In this document: one piece after another, positions 1-12,444 of the stretch
How positions within the stretch are numbered: the stretch's first letter is position 1
Layout: each line of letters starts with the position of its first letter
From: Zerene cesonia
Lineage: Eukaryota; Arthropoda; Insecta; Lepidoptera; Pieridae
Reading direction: 5' to 3'
Assembly (NCBI RefSeq): GCF_012273895.1
Contig: NC_052110.1
Coordinates: 2,542,001-2,606,000, forward strand
Length of the DNA stretch: 64,000 bases
Notes under the pieces: generated by a model
Database searches by the model: none
Seen by the model: the letters and a program-made list of their open reading frames with translations, nothing else
What the model was told of the DNA's origin: nothing
Program-made: the position numbers and the translations under genes

Positions 1-2896
1 CCCTTTACAATATAATACATTGTATAATATTGTATGATACCTTTCACATAATTTTAATAAGTTCGAACATTACTTTGTTGAAAATCTATAAGTACAGATA
101 ATATTGAATAGTTTTATTTTAAATATTTAGATACTAGTAGTTATTAGTAATTAGTAATTTAAATATATAATTAGGTAAGATGGAAGTCGAAATTAGCTAC
201 ATATAACTACTTACTATAAAAGATCTAAGAATGTAGGCATTACATTTAAAATATTTAAGTCCTTATTTTTCAATAGGACTGTACTGATTTGCATGCAACT
301 TATCGTACAAGAGCACTATAAAATTGCTAAAAAGGTTTTCAAAAACAAAACATAACCGGAGAATTATGTAAATATGGATAACTTTTATCGATCTGATACA
401 ACGGTCATAATGTTTTATACAATTAGTTTTTTGATACTGAACACTTATTATGTATTATGTTATATACATGAATTTTATGTATCGTAAATAGAATTCAATT
501 AATTAAATATTACCAATTTCTATCGTTTACTACAGAACAACAAATAACATTTAACGTCGACGGGTCATGGATTCGTCCTGTGTCCGACATATTATTCTAT
601 GCAAATATACTGATAAACTATCGGAAAAATCATTTATTGCTTCCTTAAGTTTAATTTTATGAACAGAACATGTGGGAATTGAGAATAAGGTTGATAATTC
701 CTTGGGGAGTTAGGCATAGAAGCTCAATAAACTGCGAACCTACATCATGTATGAGAGTGTAACATGCGTTGAAGTCCTTATTTTTCCTTTTTTAGGGAGA
801 TACATATGATTTTTTTGAAGTCAAAACTATCGAATTGCAATCTATTTTAACCTTCCCTCTTCGCTGCCATAAGGTATATCAGTCATAACAAAATCGTCAC
901 GTAAATGAAACACACGTTTTAGCGTTATTTCTATACTGTGGGGTGCAATTGGATACGTTTTTTGCTGAGTTTATAATTTGAGGTGTAAAAAACGTTGGGG
1001 CGGTGAGAATACTTATCTTTCGCTGACGATATGTTATCATGCACTGACATTAGGTTCTCAAACTCGTGTAATTAGCTGCAGGAAAGTTGCATAGCTTGAA
1101 TCTCATGCAATCAAAATATTCTTTGCTAGATATATATATTAAAAGATATATATTCTTTACGCATAGGTTTTATATGGTGACATTTAAGAGATGAGTAACA
1201 GTTTGTAATTGTATTTGCCGTCATAGACATTGCCAAAGAATACAAAATATAGCAAAATTATAATTAACTACACAAAGCGTTCCAAATGTAATACAATACT
1301 AGCAGCTCGACCCAGCTTCGCCAGGGTTTACCGAGGATAAAATCAAAATAAAAATACAGAGTCACTCACGGTTAACGTGGCTTTGTATTGGTAAAATATT
1401 TTTTAAATTAGGTTTAATAGATTCACAGATTACCTCTCTTTATAATATTGCTATTGATAATGCTTTTGTATATACAATATAAGTGTAGGTATCTAGTTAT
1501 GACAAAACAAGGTAAACTTATACAAAGTACTGTAAACTTTAAATACCTCAGCCCTCTGAGCTCGCGACATCTCAGCTAGCTTGTAAAGACATCCGTCATT
1601 CCACGCTTTGCTGACTTACCCACTCTTATGTTTTTAAGCGAGCCACTAAACCTCCGCCATTTTACTCGCGTCTCCATTTCTCGAGGGTTCTATAAGATTT
1701 GTTACACATAAAAACACGTTTGAAGATCTCGTTAAAATGGCTCCGGATTACGGGGTGTAATGTGTCATTTCCGATAAAAGTTTTTCGGAAGAACTTTTGG
1801 ATGTCACGTTGGTTTTTATGCAAAGTGATATGTTCTTGTGTAAACAAACTTTTTTCGTAACATCATTTGAGTGAAAATGTTTTATTGTGTTACGTGGTAC
1901 GACAATATACTCAAGTATTTATTACTTTTATGTGATTGTAATATAACATGATCAGTTTCTGGGGTGCCTAAGAACCTTAGTTACTTAGCCTTCCCATTTA
2001 TTAAACAACTAAGGAAAAGTTTTAACGCCATTATTTAAATAGATAAAAATATATGTTTTTTATATTTACTTAAATCTTATGCAAACTTATAATCAAATTA
2101 CAATTGCTACGGCGCTTTTAAAAATTATTCAAACGGACAAGGATTGGAGAGGTACATCCGGAGCGGTTTTAAACCGTCAGATTTAGTCAGGGGTGCGAAA
2201 AGCGATGATGTATTCATGCAGGGGGAGAGACCGGTGATTAATGGGCATATGTTGATGTATTAATGTCTCACTCCCTCAAAAAACTGCCCTGGAGATAAAA
2301 CAATTGAAACCTCATTATGCGAAACGCAAGAAAAAATTGTGCGTTGATTGAGTCGGCGATGACTGGAAGTCTTAAAAAAATGTACTAATTTTACGTGACT
2401 GCCTAGTTCGTCCCTCGTTAGGTTAAAATATAAGATTGCATTATATTAATCGCAGCTTCATTATACGTGATAAATACATGATATAAATTAAATTAGAAAT
2501 GCATACTATTTCTTACAAACTTTTTCTGATGCGAGCGCCTATTACACGTAAATTTATCCTATTGTGATGGCTTATTATTATTAACCATTTTGTCGGTACC
2601 AATATCGGAAAAGTCGTCGCGAAGCTCGTAGACGTTTGATATATTTGCGTATATTATGCAAAGCATGGTCATTACCTATAGATTTTCCATTAGCCCCGCG
2701 AACTGTTGTAATATTGATATGTAGTGTAAATTTAGCTAGATCAATATTCTATGGTCGGGACTGCATAATGGTTTTTGGAAGATCGCGCGAGAAAGTGCAT
2801 TGTGCGCTTTAATGTATTTTGTGTGACCAGTTTAAAACGATAGAATAGGTTACATATAACGCCTAGTTAAGTTAGTATACTGCATGATTGTAAGGT

Positions 2897-3011
2897 TTGA
2901 TTGCAATGAAATTTGGTATGTAGAGAACTGGTCAACTGGAATAACACATAGGCAACTTTTTGTCCCGATATTCTTACGGGATACGCGGGTGAAACCGCGG
3001 GGCGCAGCTAG
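2897..3011 (+). mobile_element. Helitron-like non-autonomous element, 3' part (copy 1)
   Basis: Matches the 3' half of the family shared by seven other copies here: the string gcaatgaaatttggta, the 7-bp stem around the cccgatattc loop, then gtgaaaccgcggggcgcagctag. It ends in CTAG followed by T, as expected for a Helitron 3' end. The 5' half is missing or decayed. Confidence 0.7.
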
Positions 3012-3139
3012 TCATTCAACGTCATCATCAACAATTTTCCGTGAAGAAAAAAAATAGTAATCAATTCTCTTTGAATATCACTTCTCCACACGACGATACT
3101 ACGCTACAAATGGATGTATTTCAGCATAATAGTCCAATG

Positions 3140-3230
3140 CACGTCCTGCTAATTAATTAGACATTCCAAATTAATTACCCGGCTATAATAGAGGTTTACA
3201 GAGCTTATTAGCCTCGGAATTAAAATTTAC
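3140..3230. promoter_or_regulatory. Cluster of homeodomain-type TAATTA sites
   Basis: Two close TAATTA-type sites (gctaattaattagac and aaattaattaccc) lie in a patch that is less A/T-simple than its surroundings. This is the composition often seen in insect enhancers. AT-rich DNA also makes such sites by chance, so this is only a candidate. Confidence 0.2.
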
Positions 3231-6230
3231 AAGATAAATATAGTCCATTTATTAGTAACAAATATTCAAACTAAGCCCAAATTTTACTGTTTGTCGACTA
3301 CATTACTTATGGTGTGATTTTAATATTGAACGCATTTCTAATGTTTAGTAATATCATACTCCCGTAAGAGATAAAGAAAGAATGGTAAGATACTGTTAAA
3401 AAAAACGTTTGCTGTGTACTATGTCGTTTTTTATGTCATTAGGTACGTGAAAAAATTTAGTTAAGTGAATATTTATTCATTCATTGTTATGGGTAGTCAT
3501 TTATCGTAATTGAAATAATACATGGTATCCTATCTTTTAAGTTGGATCAAACTGCATACGGTGTGCAAATTTGATTAAAATCCTTTAAGTAGTTTAGGAG
3601 TCCATCACGGACAAACAATGTGACACGTAATGTATATATACTTAGATATACACCAATGAGCATGCCGTTTGCCACTCATAAATAGACAAAGCTTAAATTC
3701 CGAACGTATTTTATTGTACAGTTCACCAGGATTCCTAGAAGCTGAAAACTTCAAAGTCCTAAAATAAATACATAATCAAAGTAAACAGACGATATCGCTA
3801 ACTCGCGTGCACTAGCGAGCCAGATGACAGAAACAGATTGCTAGCAAATACAATCGAAAAGATGGTGGAAAAGTTGGCATTACAATCTGGATCGTATTTA
3901 TGTCAGGACAGAGTTTTGTCACGAAAATTGCTTATTTCATAATATGATTTACGATTAGCCTAAATAAAAGCAGTGAGGAAGAATGGAATGCTTGATAGAC
4001 CAATTTTGTTGTAGAAATGGATTTCCGATTTATGGAATATGCAAATAGATCGGATAGATTATTGTTGTTTTATTGTTGTTTCATGTACTTCTGAGACAAA
4101 TATCGTGTATTTGGTTTACGGACGTGTTAACCAGCGTAATGGGACTGGAGCTAAACCTTCAGAAATATGCGTGGTATACTTGTACCAATAAAACCTATGA
4201 GTAACTTACTATTATAAAAAGTATAAAACGAAAATTCGAGAAGGATGACACAATAATCTTGTAGCCTCGTAGAATGCAGATTAGGATTCGGATCTCTATT
4301 TATCTGTATGTGTAAGATATATGTTAATATGTACTATCTCTATGAGTTTTAACTTCTTTACGCTAAAATATTTGCTGTACCACTATTGTAATATTTTAAA
4401 AATCTTATTTCCATTACAGTTTGCTACATAAACAGTGTTTTATGTGTATAAAATAAACGTTTACTAGTTTTATTTCATAGATCATACATTTCCTAAAACA
4501 TATTTCACAAGGCTTTCACAGTGAAAGCATAACCAGTGGGCGGTCAAACTAACAGAAGTAATGACATTTGTTATGAAAACATGCAAGTGCTAATCACGTG
4601 GCCCAGTTCCTGAATGTTTTCCATTTCGTTGATTAAATCGTTATTTGACATTGACGAAGTATTTGTGTAATTGGTTTTGGACACCATTTATAGACAACTG
4701 ATACTAAATTTAATGAATAGTGTTCCAAATTCCAATTTCAAAAATATTTAAGGGCAAAACATGTTTAAGGTGACTGCATTAACTACAAAATACGTCAATC
4801 ATGTGTCGGAAAACTTACCGAATGTACCACTGAGCCAAAAATGCCATGTGATCTTAATATCATTTTTATCTACCCGCATATGTACTTACACAAGGTGAAT
4901 TTAAAATTCAAGGTTATTTGTACTACGATTTATCTTTAATCCAGTATTTGTTTAACTGTGTTTCCTTTAGAGGTATATCGAAGTTTTAATAAAAAAATCG
5001 AAATCCCCTTTTCAAGGAAAATCTGTTAACAACTTTAGAAGAAGTTCTACACTATAGACATGTAATTATTGTCCATGGAACAAAACTCTAATAGGGAAAA
5101 GGTTGTGAGCTAGCTGCATTCAAAAATAAAACACAGGTATGACATTTAATATTTTAATGCTTATTAAATAGTAACTAATACCAGGACTTCATAACTGGAT
5201 AGGCTTTGAATATTTTGACCCGCACACAGTTTCGCAAGGCGTTGCGTTCTTCATACAAACGGTACTATGCAATAATACTAGGTTATGTCATACAGTTGCG
5301 TTACTGGTATGGTATTGAGGTTTGAATTTTTTTTTGTTAGGGACAAGAGGTTGCTTCTGTAGAATGTTCGAGAAGTTGTTGTATTGAAATTAGAATATTT
5401 ATAAAATATTTTCTTATTTGTTATATAGATACAGCAGGTCTTAACATAGTGACAAAAATTATATATGGAATAATTGTACGTATAAATTTTAGTGTATTGT
5501 ATTGTTTGAAAAAACCAATTATTATAATTGTTTATCGTAGACTGAGAGGGAGAGTGAATTTTTTTCCGAATGATTATTTCATATTTACGAAGATTTCTTG
5601 CTTAAAAGCACATGTGACCACAATCCACATATATGTATGTATTTATTTAATTACTTCATAGTACATTTGAAAACCATAAATTTACAAAATTTTATTTTCT
5701 TAAAGTATTAGCGTCACAAATAATGTACCAAGTAACAAGTGGCACTATGATCTTGCAAATATATACATACGCAATCGTTATAATTTTAAGGTTTCTTGTA
5801 CCTATGTAATAGAATAAATAATAACAATATTTATTGACCGAATATATCACAACAATATTACAAAACGATTGTAGCCTATTTTGTAACTTCCACTTTCAAA
5901 GCAATGTGTGGCATAAGTGTGTTGACTTTTTAGGTTATATAAAGATGCGTTGAGAATGTTTGTAATATTGTGAATCGTTGCTATTGATAAATCAATGTTT
6001 GTTGTAGAAGACTAATAAATATTCATTTACTTATTATAAAAAAATAAAGAACGCCTTTTTTATGTCACAGTATATAGTATGCATGTTATAACTGTATGAC
6101 ATATTATAAAATTCCACCATAAAGTACGGAAACGCTTCACCTAAATTTAAATTAAGAATAACAAAAAATCCTACTCTTATCCATGGCTACTACGATAATG
6201 CTCTTAAATCTATCGTATTCTAAATTAAAA

Positions 6231-6412
6231 TTAACTTTTTTCGAAGAATTCATCTGTGAGCGGGACATGTGTAAGTTGGTCGTATGTGTATGTGCTGAAG
6301 AATCGTTGTGTGACATTCATGGCGTAGTCTATGGCGTAGTCTAGAATCGGTCCGCCAAACTCTTGGGCTACTAGTTGGGAATTCGAATTTAGAACCTCGA
6401 GAATGTTGGCAC
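6231..6412 (-). CDS. Takeout-like gene, exon 5 (C terminus and stop)
   Basis: The acceptor follows a strong pyrimidine tract (ttctttatctag). Encodes S195-S254 and TAA at 6233-6231. A perfect 12-nt tandem duplication (6319-6342) gives DYAI-DYAM at residues 219-226. No canonical AATAAA is seen within about 230 bp downstream on the minus strand; the variant CATAAA lies at about 6064-6059. Confidence 0.93.
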
Positions 6413-9400
6413 CTAGATAAAGAAAAAAAAGAACAATTTGAAAAACATTTATTGCTGGCAGCACATAATGTATTTTTTATATTTAAATGAAAAATAAATT
6501 TCAAACAAATTAATTTCAATTTAAATTTAGAAACAAGATTTATTTAAAAAATCGATTCTTATAAACGATATAGAATATATAAATGCTTGGAAATAATATA
6601 ATAAATTAAACTTACTGATTTCAGGGCTGCCTCTAAAGAGATTGGTAAGATTCAATTTCAAATCGCTTCCATAGTCGGCTTTGTACTTGTATGAGTTTAT
6701 CTTATAATGACCCTCTCCTTTATCGTCTTTCACTACCTTCTCGAATACTTCCAGACGTATGCGTTGGTTCCCTGAAATTTTATTTTAGGTTCAAGTTATT
6801 AATTTTAGTGATTTTTCATAATTTGATAATAAATAAAACTAACAGAACGATACAACATTTTGCCATATTCACATAGATATAATTCCCTTAGGAAGGAATT
6901 GTTTAATTTACCATAAATTTTTTAATCAGTCAATACTATGCTTGATTCTATTCAATGCATAAATTTTGCTTTAATTTTTTTTAGGACGTTGAATAGTTTG
7001 TTATTATGAAGCCTAAATACTACAGAAACAAAATTATATATTCAGTATTCATTTACGCTAAGTCAAGGACAAGTCACATAAGCTTCAATGTTTTTACTAT
7101 CGTCAAATATGGTAATATTGATTTATTTGAATACTGTTTGGTTTTTGCTAATAATGACCCGAAGCAAACATGTTTGAGATATATAATACTCATTAGTGTA
7201 TTGTGGTTATAATATATTATTCTTATAGTATATAAAACCCCCACAACTACCATAGAAGTATTTCCATTTACCCTTTAATTAACTACGTTGTTAAAGGTGA
7301 AATAACTTTTCAAAACAGACCATTTGTTTCTAAGCTTATTGATATAAAGATATAAAAAAATCTTCGTTTAAATATTTGTATAAGCGATAGTCTCAAAGAA
7401 CATCAAAAAGTGAAACTTATATTGGCATAAAAAATATCCATGGCTATATCTAATATTAACATTTGCGAATGATTGTACTTTATCGAAATTACATTACATT
7501 CCGATACATGGAACATATAATTAAAATCAAATGTTCAATGTAAAAGTATGTCCTTGTGCTCGAAATCTTTTAAATAATTATTACTCCTACCTGATATTTA
7601 ACTTTCTCATATGTAAATTTAAAGGTAATTTATGTTTTGTAACATGTATCATTTACTTATAACTCACAGATTTTGATTTTAGCGTTCCCGTCAGTGTTGA
7701 GGTTGAATAGCAAGATTCTCCCAATGATACTGTATTGTCCCCGGATTGTGAAATTGCAGTGCATGTCAAATACGAAAGTTCGCTTTTCGCGACGGGATCT
7801 GGGAAAATATATATAACACTAAATACACTATATCTAAAACTAAATTACATATATTTTGCGTGTTATGAGTTTCGCGTTTGTAACTCTTTCCTACTATATA
7901 ATCATACTTAATTGATTTTTATGGATACAAAAATGATTAGTGCTCTGTGCCCGACCGAGGAAGTTTTTTTCTTCTACCCACCGAAAATTTCTACACGAAA
8001 TCGAACTCAGACTCCCTTGGTTCTACGACTAATGTGTTGATCAATAACACAAAGAAAGCAGAATATAAAAATTAAAAATAGATCAATAAAAAATTCCAAG
8101 ATAACTATACAGATTTTGATGAAATCGCAAATCAGTTTCATAATAGAAAATTCATATTTTATTTAACTTAATATCAGTCTATAATATATATATATATATA
8201 TATATATTGTTTATTATACTTTTAATAAGACAATGATAAAAATGACTAGCAAAAGATAAATTACATTATTTTCGCGTCGTTTCAGTTATCGGTAAAATTC
8301 AGTAAAGTATTTAACAAGCTACGTAGATAATTTGAAGTCTTATGTAATACTCTATTAAGGCTACCCTTAACCCAATTTTGATAATAATGCGGATAGGTTT
8401 TCTAATTGGCTAGATATTTAACCGATTTAATGGCAATAATGTTTACATTATAACAATTATCATACTACCTACCTGCGTAACACTAATAGTAATTTTTGAA
8501 TTAATCCAGTTATTCAACTAACGGCCCTCCCTGATTTCGCTCGTGGTACATACCTAGCCTTCATCAATAAATTGACTATCCAACACAGAAGAGTTTTTCA
8601 AATCGGATCAGTAGTTCCTGAGATTAGTGCGTTCAAACAAACAAAACAAAATCTTCAGCTTTATAATATTAAGTAAAGATAAGAAGACATTAAAAGAGAA
8701 AATAAATTAAAAGTGAGATTCCACACATTTCACTTGTAAAGTAGCTTATCTGCTTTATGAATAATTTTAATGTCCAATGAGGTTACGCATCATTTTGTGA
8801 ACTCATTTAGAAACATCGTTACATTACAAATTTATTTTTTTATGTTCGAGCGAGTGACCGAATTGGTTCGACTGATTGTAAGCGATTACCACATGCCCAT
8901 GACCATGTGCACAGGTAGAGTTTTGCCCCAGGTTTTTGAGTTAGATGCAAATAAGTCGCCCGCTTTTTAGGATAAGGATCGACACTGGTATTAAAGGAAT
9001 AGACTGGGAAAAGCGACACATAGCAGCATTCGTATGAGATTATTTCACGCCAATCTTCCGTGGAGGTGTGGAACCTTCCCAGGTGCGAGCTGGCCCAATT
9101 CGTGGCGAAACATACTCCCACATTAAGAATCGTCGAAATCGCGAAAACATTTTAAATTACACAAAACACATTCGTACATTTCATAGTATTTGCTTATTAC
9201 GTTCTTAATAAATAAGTGTCACCTGTTAACAAACTATAAAACCGATGCGTTGGAATTAACAAATTATAATAAAATGTTTTAAATGTTTACTAATCGCTCA
9301 GTACAGGCCTCAATATTCGAACTGGTTTGTGGCAACACTGTTATGTAAGTGGTGCGTTGTGTATGTCTATATTTTGACACCATTATTACTTATTAGATTA

Positions 9401-11241
9401 TTTTTAGTGACATTTAAATTAGGAATACTAATTGAGAATGTAGTTGGATGAAACTCTTTATTTGAAAGATTATTTTGTTTCGGGACGTAAGCCATTGCAA
9501 ATCGCGTTGCACTAGGAACGTATTAACCTAAATATGAATATGGAAACGTTCTATGCTCTCAATAGCTCATATCATTATGGAATGCGATAGCTTTCTATTG
9601 GTGAAAAATGTTTAAAATCGGTACAGTACCTCCAGAGATTACTTTCTACAAACAAACTCTAAACTCATAAACCTACTTCACTAAAGTATCTCTTTACACT
9701 GTAAGCATAGATGGCTATATACTTTTACTCACCTATTATTATAAGTTTTATATAAAAAAACATATGACAACAATTATATAAGTACCCAAGAAAGTTCTAG
9801 AGCCAACTAAAGACCATAATAAATAGCTGATAACCAATCACCCTGTTCTAGTCTCTCAGTTTCTGTTGTGTTCATGTATTTTCTATTTTTTGTGCTCATA
9901 ACTTTTTACTTGGTGAACTGAATTTTACGTTTCTTTAAAATCTGGTTTCTCCCATGTCGACCCCTTTAAATTGGCTCTAGTTCTGACAATATGAAAGCGG
10001 TTTAGTTTTTTTGTTAATATAATTATGCAGTATTTATTGTACGTTATACTATAAAATATGTACATAAATATTGCATGTGCAGCGGCATATAATATCGATT
10101 TTTAAATTCACTAAGTCATATAGTATCAATTTTTAAGTTCAATAAGGCATTGACTATTTAATTATTGAGTAAAATAAAAAACTCATCAGATCAATCTGAT
10201 GAGTTTTTTATTTTACTCAATAATTTCTCAAGAAACAACAGCTGGAAGTGTCAATAATTACTATTATTTTGATTAAATAGATCAATTCAAATGTTATGAT
10301 ATTTTTGTATGTAATCAAAATTTATTTTATTGATTTTTCTCAATTTCATTAAGCCTTAATTAACAAGCTAATTCGTCTTATTAGATCAGACTAACTAGAT
10401 AAAAGTTATTTATTTAACTGTGTAATTGCTAATTTTATAAATGTCATTACTACAATATTATAAATAAAGTTTTTGAGAATGAAGATTTGATTTTTGTGAT
10501 TGGATATAGTTAAGAGATAGCTAGAGAGTGACATAGACTTCCTGTACATTCGCTTGCGAAGCCACGGCCTGAAAACTAAGTAGTTATAAACAGATAGTAA
10601 ATAACAAAATTTTCGTACTTACGACACTTTATCTGGGATACACGTGCTAAGACCTATGAGTTTTCCATTATGGAAAGTCATTTTGACGTTCCCCGGTAAG
10701 TCCATAGTGATGTTTTTGTCCAGGTATAGCGGATCCAGGGTTGGAATACCCGCTTCCGGGATGCCTTTAACTACTCCGGGGATGGCATCTAACGTAGCTT
10801 TGGTGAAACATTCGTCTGTAAGCTCCGCACAGGGGTGGATAAAGTCCGCTGAGGTAAAATTTATTTTAATTAGTTATGGTATTTTGTTTTGGGTCTGAAG
10901 TTAATATTAGGGTGGAAATAGCTTACTATGTAATGAATGATGAATATATTATAAAAATAATATCTCTTTAAGTTACTATAACTACAATAATAATAAAAAA
11001 TCGTTTGAGAATAAATCTGTATGTAATATCATTACTAGGATATCGTACCAAATTTCTATTGATTAAGAACGATATATGCTGGTCTAATTATCAATTACTC
11101 TAATTTAATTTATAGCTATATATCTAACTTCATTAAAATTTGTGATACTTATCGACCTTTCTAATACTTACGCAATGGGACAAGCTGCAATGAACCCTGA
11201 AAGCACGCACACAAGCACATAAAAACAAACCAAATTTCCAT
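6231..11241 (-). CDS. Takeout / juvenile-hormone-binding-protein (JHBP) family secreted protein, five exons
   Basis: Exons 11241-11172, 10848-10623, 7798-7668, 6771-6616 and 6412-6231 join in frame to 254 codons plus TAA. Every intron is GT-AG (donors gtaagt or gtgagt), and codons split across junctions rejoin cleanly. Residues 1 to about 18 form a hydrophobic signal peptide. Residues 25-63 carry the family hallmark: HPC at C30 with ECF at C37, then VKGIPEAGIPTLDPL. Residues 120-133 (QYSIIGRILLFNLN) and the C-terminal block (about 196-251) fit the TULIP fold that binds small hydrophobic ligands such as juvenile hormone or odorants. Length is normal for the family. Four N-glycosylation sequons are visible (N69, N114, N183, N227). 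Besides the C30-C37 pair there are two further cysteines, C93 and C113. The start is the ATG opening the signal peptide, with context agaacATGg. The protein is probably secreted into haemolymph or sensory lymph; the ligand cannot be read from sequence. Orthology is not assigned, so no symbol is given. Confidence 0.93.
6616..6771 (-). CDS. Takeout-like gene, exon 4
   Basis: The acceptor is aaaatttcag and the donor is A|gtaagt. Encodes W143 through I194 and one base of codon 195, a lysine-rich and charged stretch (KVVKDDKGEGHYK) followed by LNLTNLF with the sequon at N183. Confidence 0.92.
7668..7798 (-). CDS. Takeout-like gene, exon 3
   Basis: The acceptor is atattttcccag and the donor is T|gtgagt. 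Encodes codons 99-142 and one base of 143. Contains C113, the sequon N114-F-T, and the beta-strand segment YSIIGRILLFNL typical of the family. Confidence 0.92.
8184..8207. repeat. (TA)n microsatellite in intron 2
   Basis: About 12 uninterrupted TA units inside the 2.8-kb second intron of the takeout-like gene. Confidence 0.95.
8517..8678 (+). mobile_element. RTE-like tail repeat (family C) in intron 2
   Basis: Shares order and wording with 44862-45031 and 41253-41412: ggccctccctgatttcgctcgtggtaca, then aatcggatcagtagttcctgagattagtgcgttcaaacaaac, then cttcagctttataatatt. The ending near a tandem A/T tail suits the 3' end of a non-LTR retrotransposon. No coding capacity remains. The clade name is from memory of lepidopteran repeats. 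Confidence 0.6.
8836..9124 (+). repeat. Degenerate dispersed repeat, family A (copy in intron 2)
   Basis: Decayed version of the 330-bp repeat best seen at 12117-12444. Preserved landmarks are tgattgtaagcgattaccac, cgcccgctttttagg, atttcacgccaatcttccgtggaggtgtgg and ccaggtgcgagctggccc, in the same order and orientation. About 290 bp of intron 2 is therefore repeat-derived. Confidence 0.7.
10160..10225. repeat. Perfect 66-bp palindrome in intron 2
   Basis: Two 32-nt arms (10160-10191 and 10194-10225) are exact reverse complements around a 2-nt centre, CA. The arms include tactcaat and ctgatgag. It can form a long hairpin in the pre-mRNA or a cruciform in DNA. A diverged tandem pair of about 32 nt (10090-10150, tttttaaattcactaag / tttttaagttcaataag) lies just upstream. 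Confidence 0.95.
10623..10848 (-). CDS. Takeout-like gene, exon 2 (N-terminal half, conserved Cys pair)
   Basis: The acceptor is tttacctcag and the donor is TC|gtaagt. Encodes codons 24-98 and two bases of 99. Contains the C30/C37 pair, the GIPEAGIPTLDPL motif and C93. GC content is well above the flanking introns, as for a selected exon. Confidence 0.93.
11172..11241 (-). CDS. Takeout-like gene, exon 1 (signal peptide)
   Basis: Encodes residues 1-23 plus the first base of codon 24. The segment begins MEIWFVFMCLCACF and is almost all signal peptide, with three cysteines in the hydrophobic core. The donor is C|gtaagt at 11171. Intron 1 is short (323 bp). Confidence 0.9.
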
Positions 11242-12116
11242 GTTCTTTCCTTAAATTAATTTTCTAATAAAAATAAATTAATCGCGTACACAAAATAACT
11301 GGCGATGGTAGCGTCTAAGCCGACGTGTCATGTGCGAATGGCCTTATTTCCTTCGCCTCAAAGTCTATAGTTAAGCAACATTTACTTGTAATTAATGAAC
11401 TGCTCAAGGACTCTTCAGATTCTCTAAGATGCAACAATAATTTTTAAATTGTTATGCAAATTTTTGTTTGTTATAGGCGTAAATGCAATATCACTCTTAG
11501 AACATTATTTCAACTAAGACAAGATATAATCAAAAAGCGTTTTTTATTGTCATTCGTTGAATAGTCAGATATGTACATATTCTTGATTCATTTGTGTACT
11601 CGAACAAAAGCGTTAATTTAAAAAAATTATGGCTATTTAAAATTGAACTGGTACACATACCATTATAACAATTTATCATGGGAGTATTAATTATTTGGTT
11701 ATTTCGTAAATTAGTGCATTTTGTACAGCTTTTCCACTTTGTGGTAGTATTACGTGTACGTAATATATATTTAGTTTTGGAATGAATTCATATTCACAGG
11801 TATAAGAAAAAGGCAAACTATCAAAGCTATATTCAGATTTTATATTTATAAATGTACTTTTATATACGCAGTGTATAATTAGAATCAAATGGAAAGATCA
11901 TAATAATTAGGGGTGAGTCAATTATAACAGGGTTAACATAAAAAATAATTGCGACTAGATTGTTGATTTGAACATCGTCGCACGTCAGTTTTATGAAGTA
12001 CCGAGATAAGATTGAACAGTTAAACAGCCTATGGTTTTTTCAGCTTGAAATATTTATTTCTTATACGGGAATAAATGTTGGAATATAACGATGAGTCATA
12101 ACTTTATTTTTTTTGT
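11242..12116. other. Upstream region of the takeout-like gene
   Basis: Presumed promoter side of the minus-strand gene. On the minus strand there is no clear TATA box within about 60 bp of an initiator-like ccagtta near 11302. The only open frame (65 codons, 11888-11691 on the minus strand) is AT-rich and unlike any family I know. The transcription start cannot be fixed from sequence. Confidence 0.4.
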
Positions 12117-12444
12117 ATGTCATAGCGCACAACTGATCTGGTGGTTCGCCTGATGGTAAGCGATCACCACCGCCCATGAACATTCGCAGAGGCATTACTC
12201 TGCACACCTCTGCAAATGTGCTGCCCGCTTTTAAGGGGTAAAGGAAAAGGAAACGATTAACGACTGGAAGGAAGGAATGGATTGGGACGGGTGAGGAAAA
12301 GGAAATGGGCCTCCGGCTCCCCCACTCACCGTACGAAGCACAGTGGCATGCCACTATTTCACGCCGGTTTTCTTTGGGGTTGTGGTATAAGTACCCGGTG
12401 CGAGCTGACCCAAGCGTGCCGAAGTGTGCTCGACTCCCACAATA
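12117..12444 (+). repeat. Dispersed repeat, family A, near full length
   Basis: Best-preserved copy in this orientation. It starts near gcgcacaactgatctggtgg, continues with cgcctgatggtaagcgatcacc and cgcccatgaacattcgcagagg, has a purine-rich middle, and ends with atttcacgccggttttc, ggtgcgagctgaccc and gtgctcgactcccac. Other copies are at 8836, 15277, 17098, 34594 and 51271. The mechanism of movement is not visible: I see no terminal repeats and no sure target-site duplication. Confidence 0.8.

Larger units (their letters stand above)
1..6230. other. AT-rich intergenic DNA downstream of the takeout-like gene
   Basis: No gene is supported in this stretch. Open frames are short and AT-driven. 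It holds a 5'-truncated Helitron-like copy (2897-3011), a scrap of an RTE-like tail near 1302-1340 (the string cagcttcgccagggttt), and a patch rich in TAATTA homeodomain-type sites (3140-3230). A 61-codon minus frame at 1847-1662 lies in a slightly GC-richer patch, but it matches no family I know and has no good splice signals. Confidence 0.5.

Noticed and set aside
1662..1847. 61-codon minus frame in a slightly GC-richer patch
   Set aside because: No splice or start support and no known family; it may be a repeat relic.
8184..8207. TA microsatellite as a regulatory or telomeric signal
   Set aside because: A plain dinucleotide repeat; there are no TTAGG telomere units anywhere in the window.
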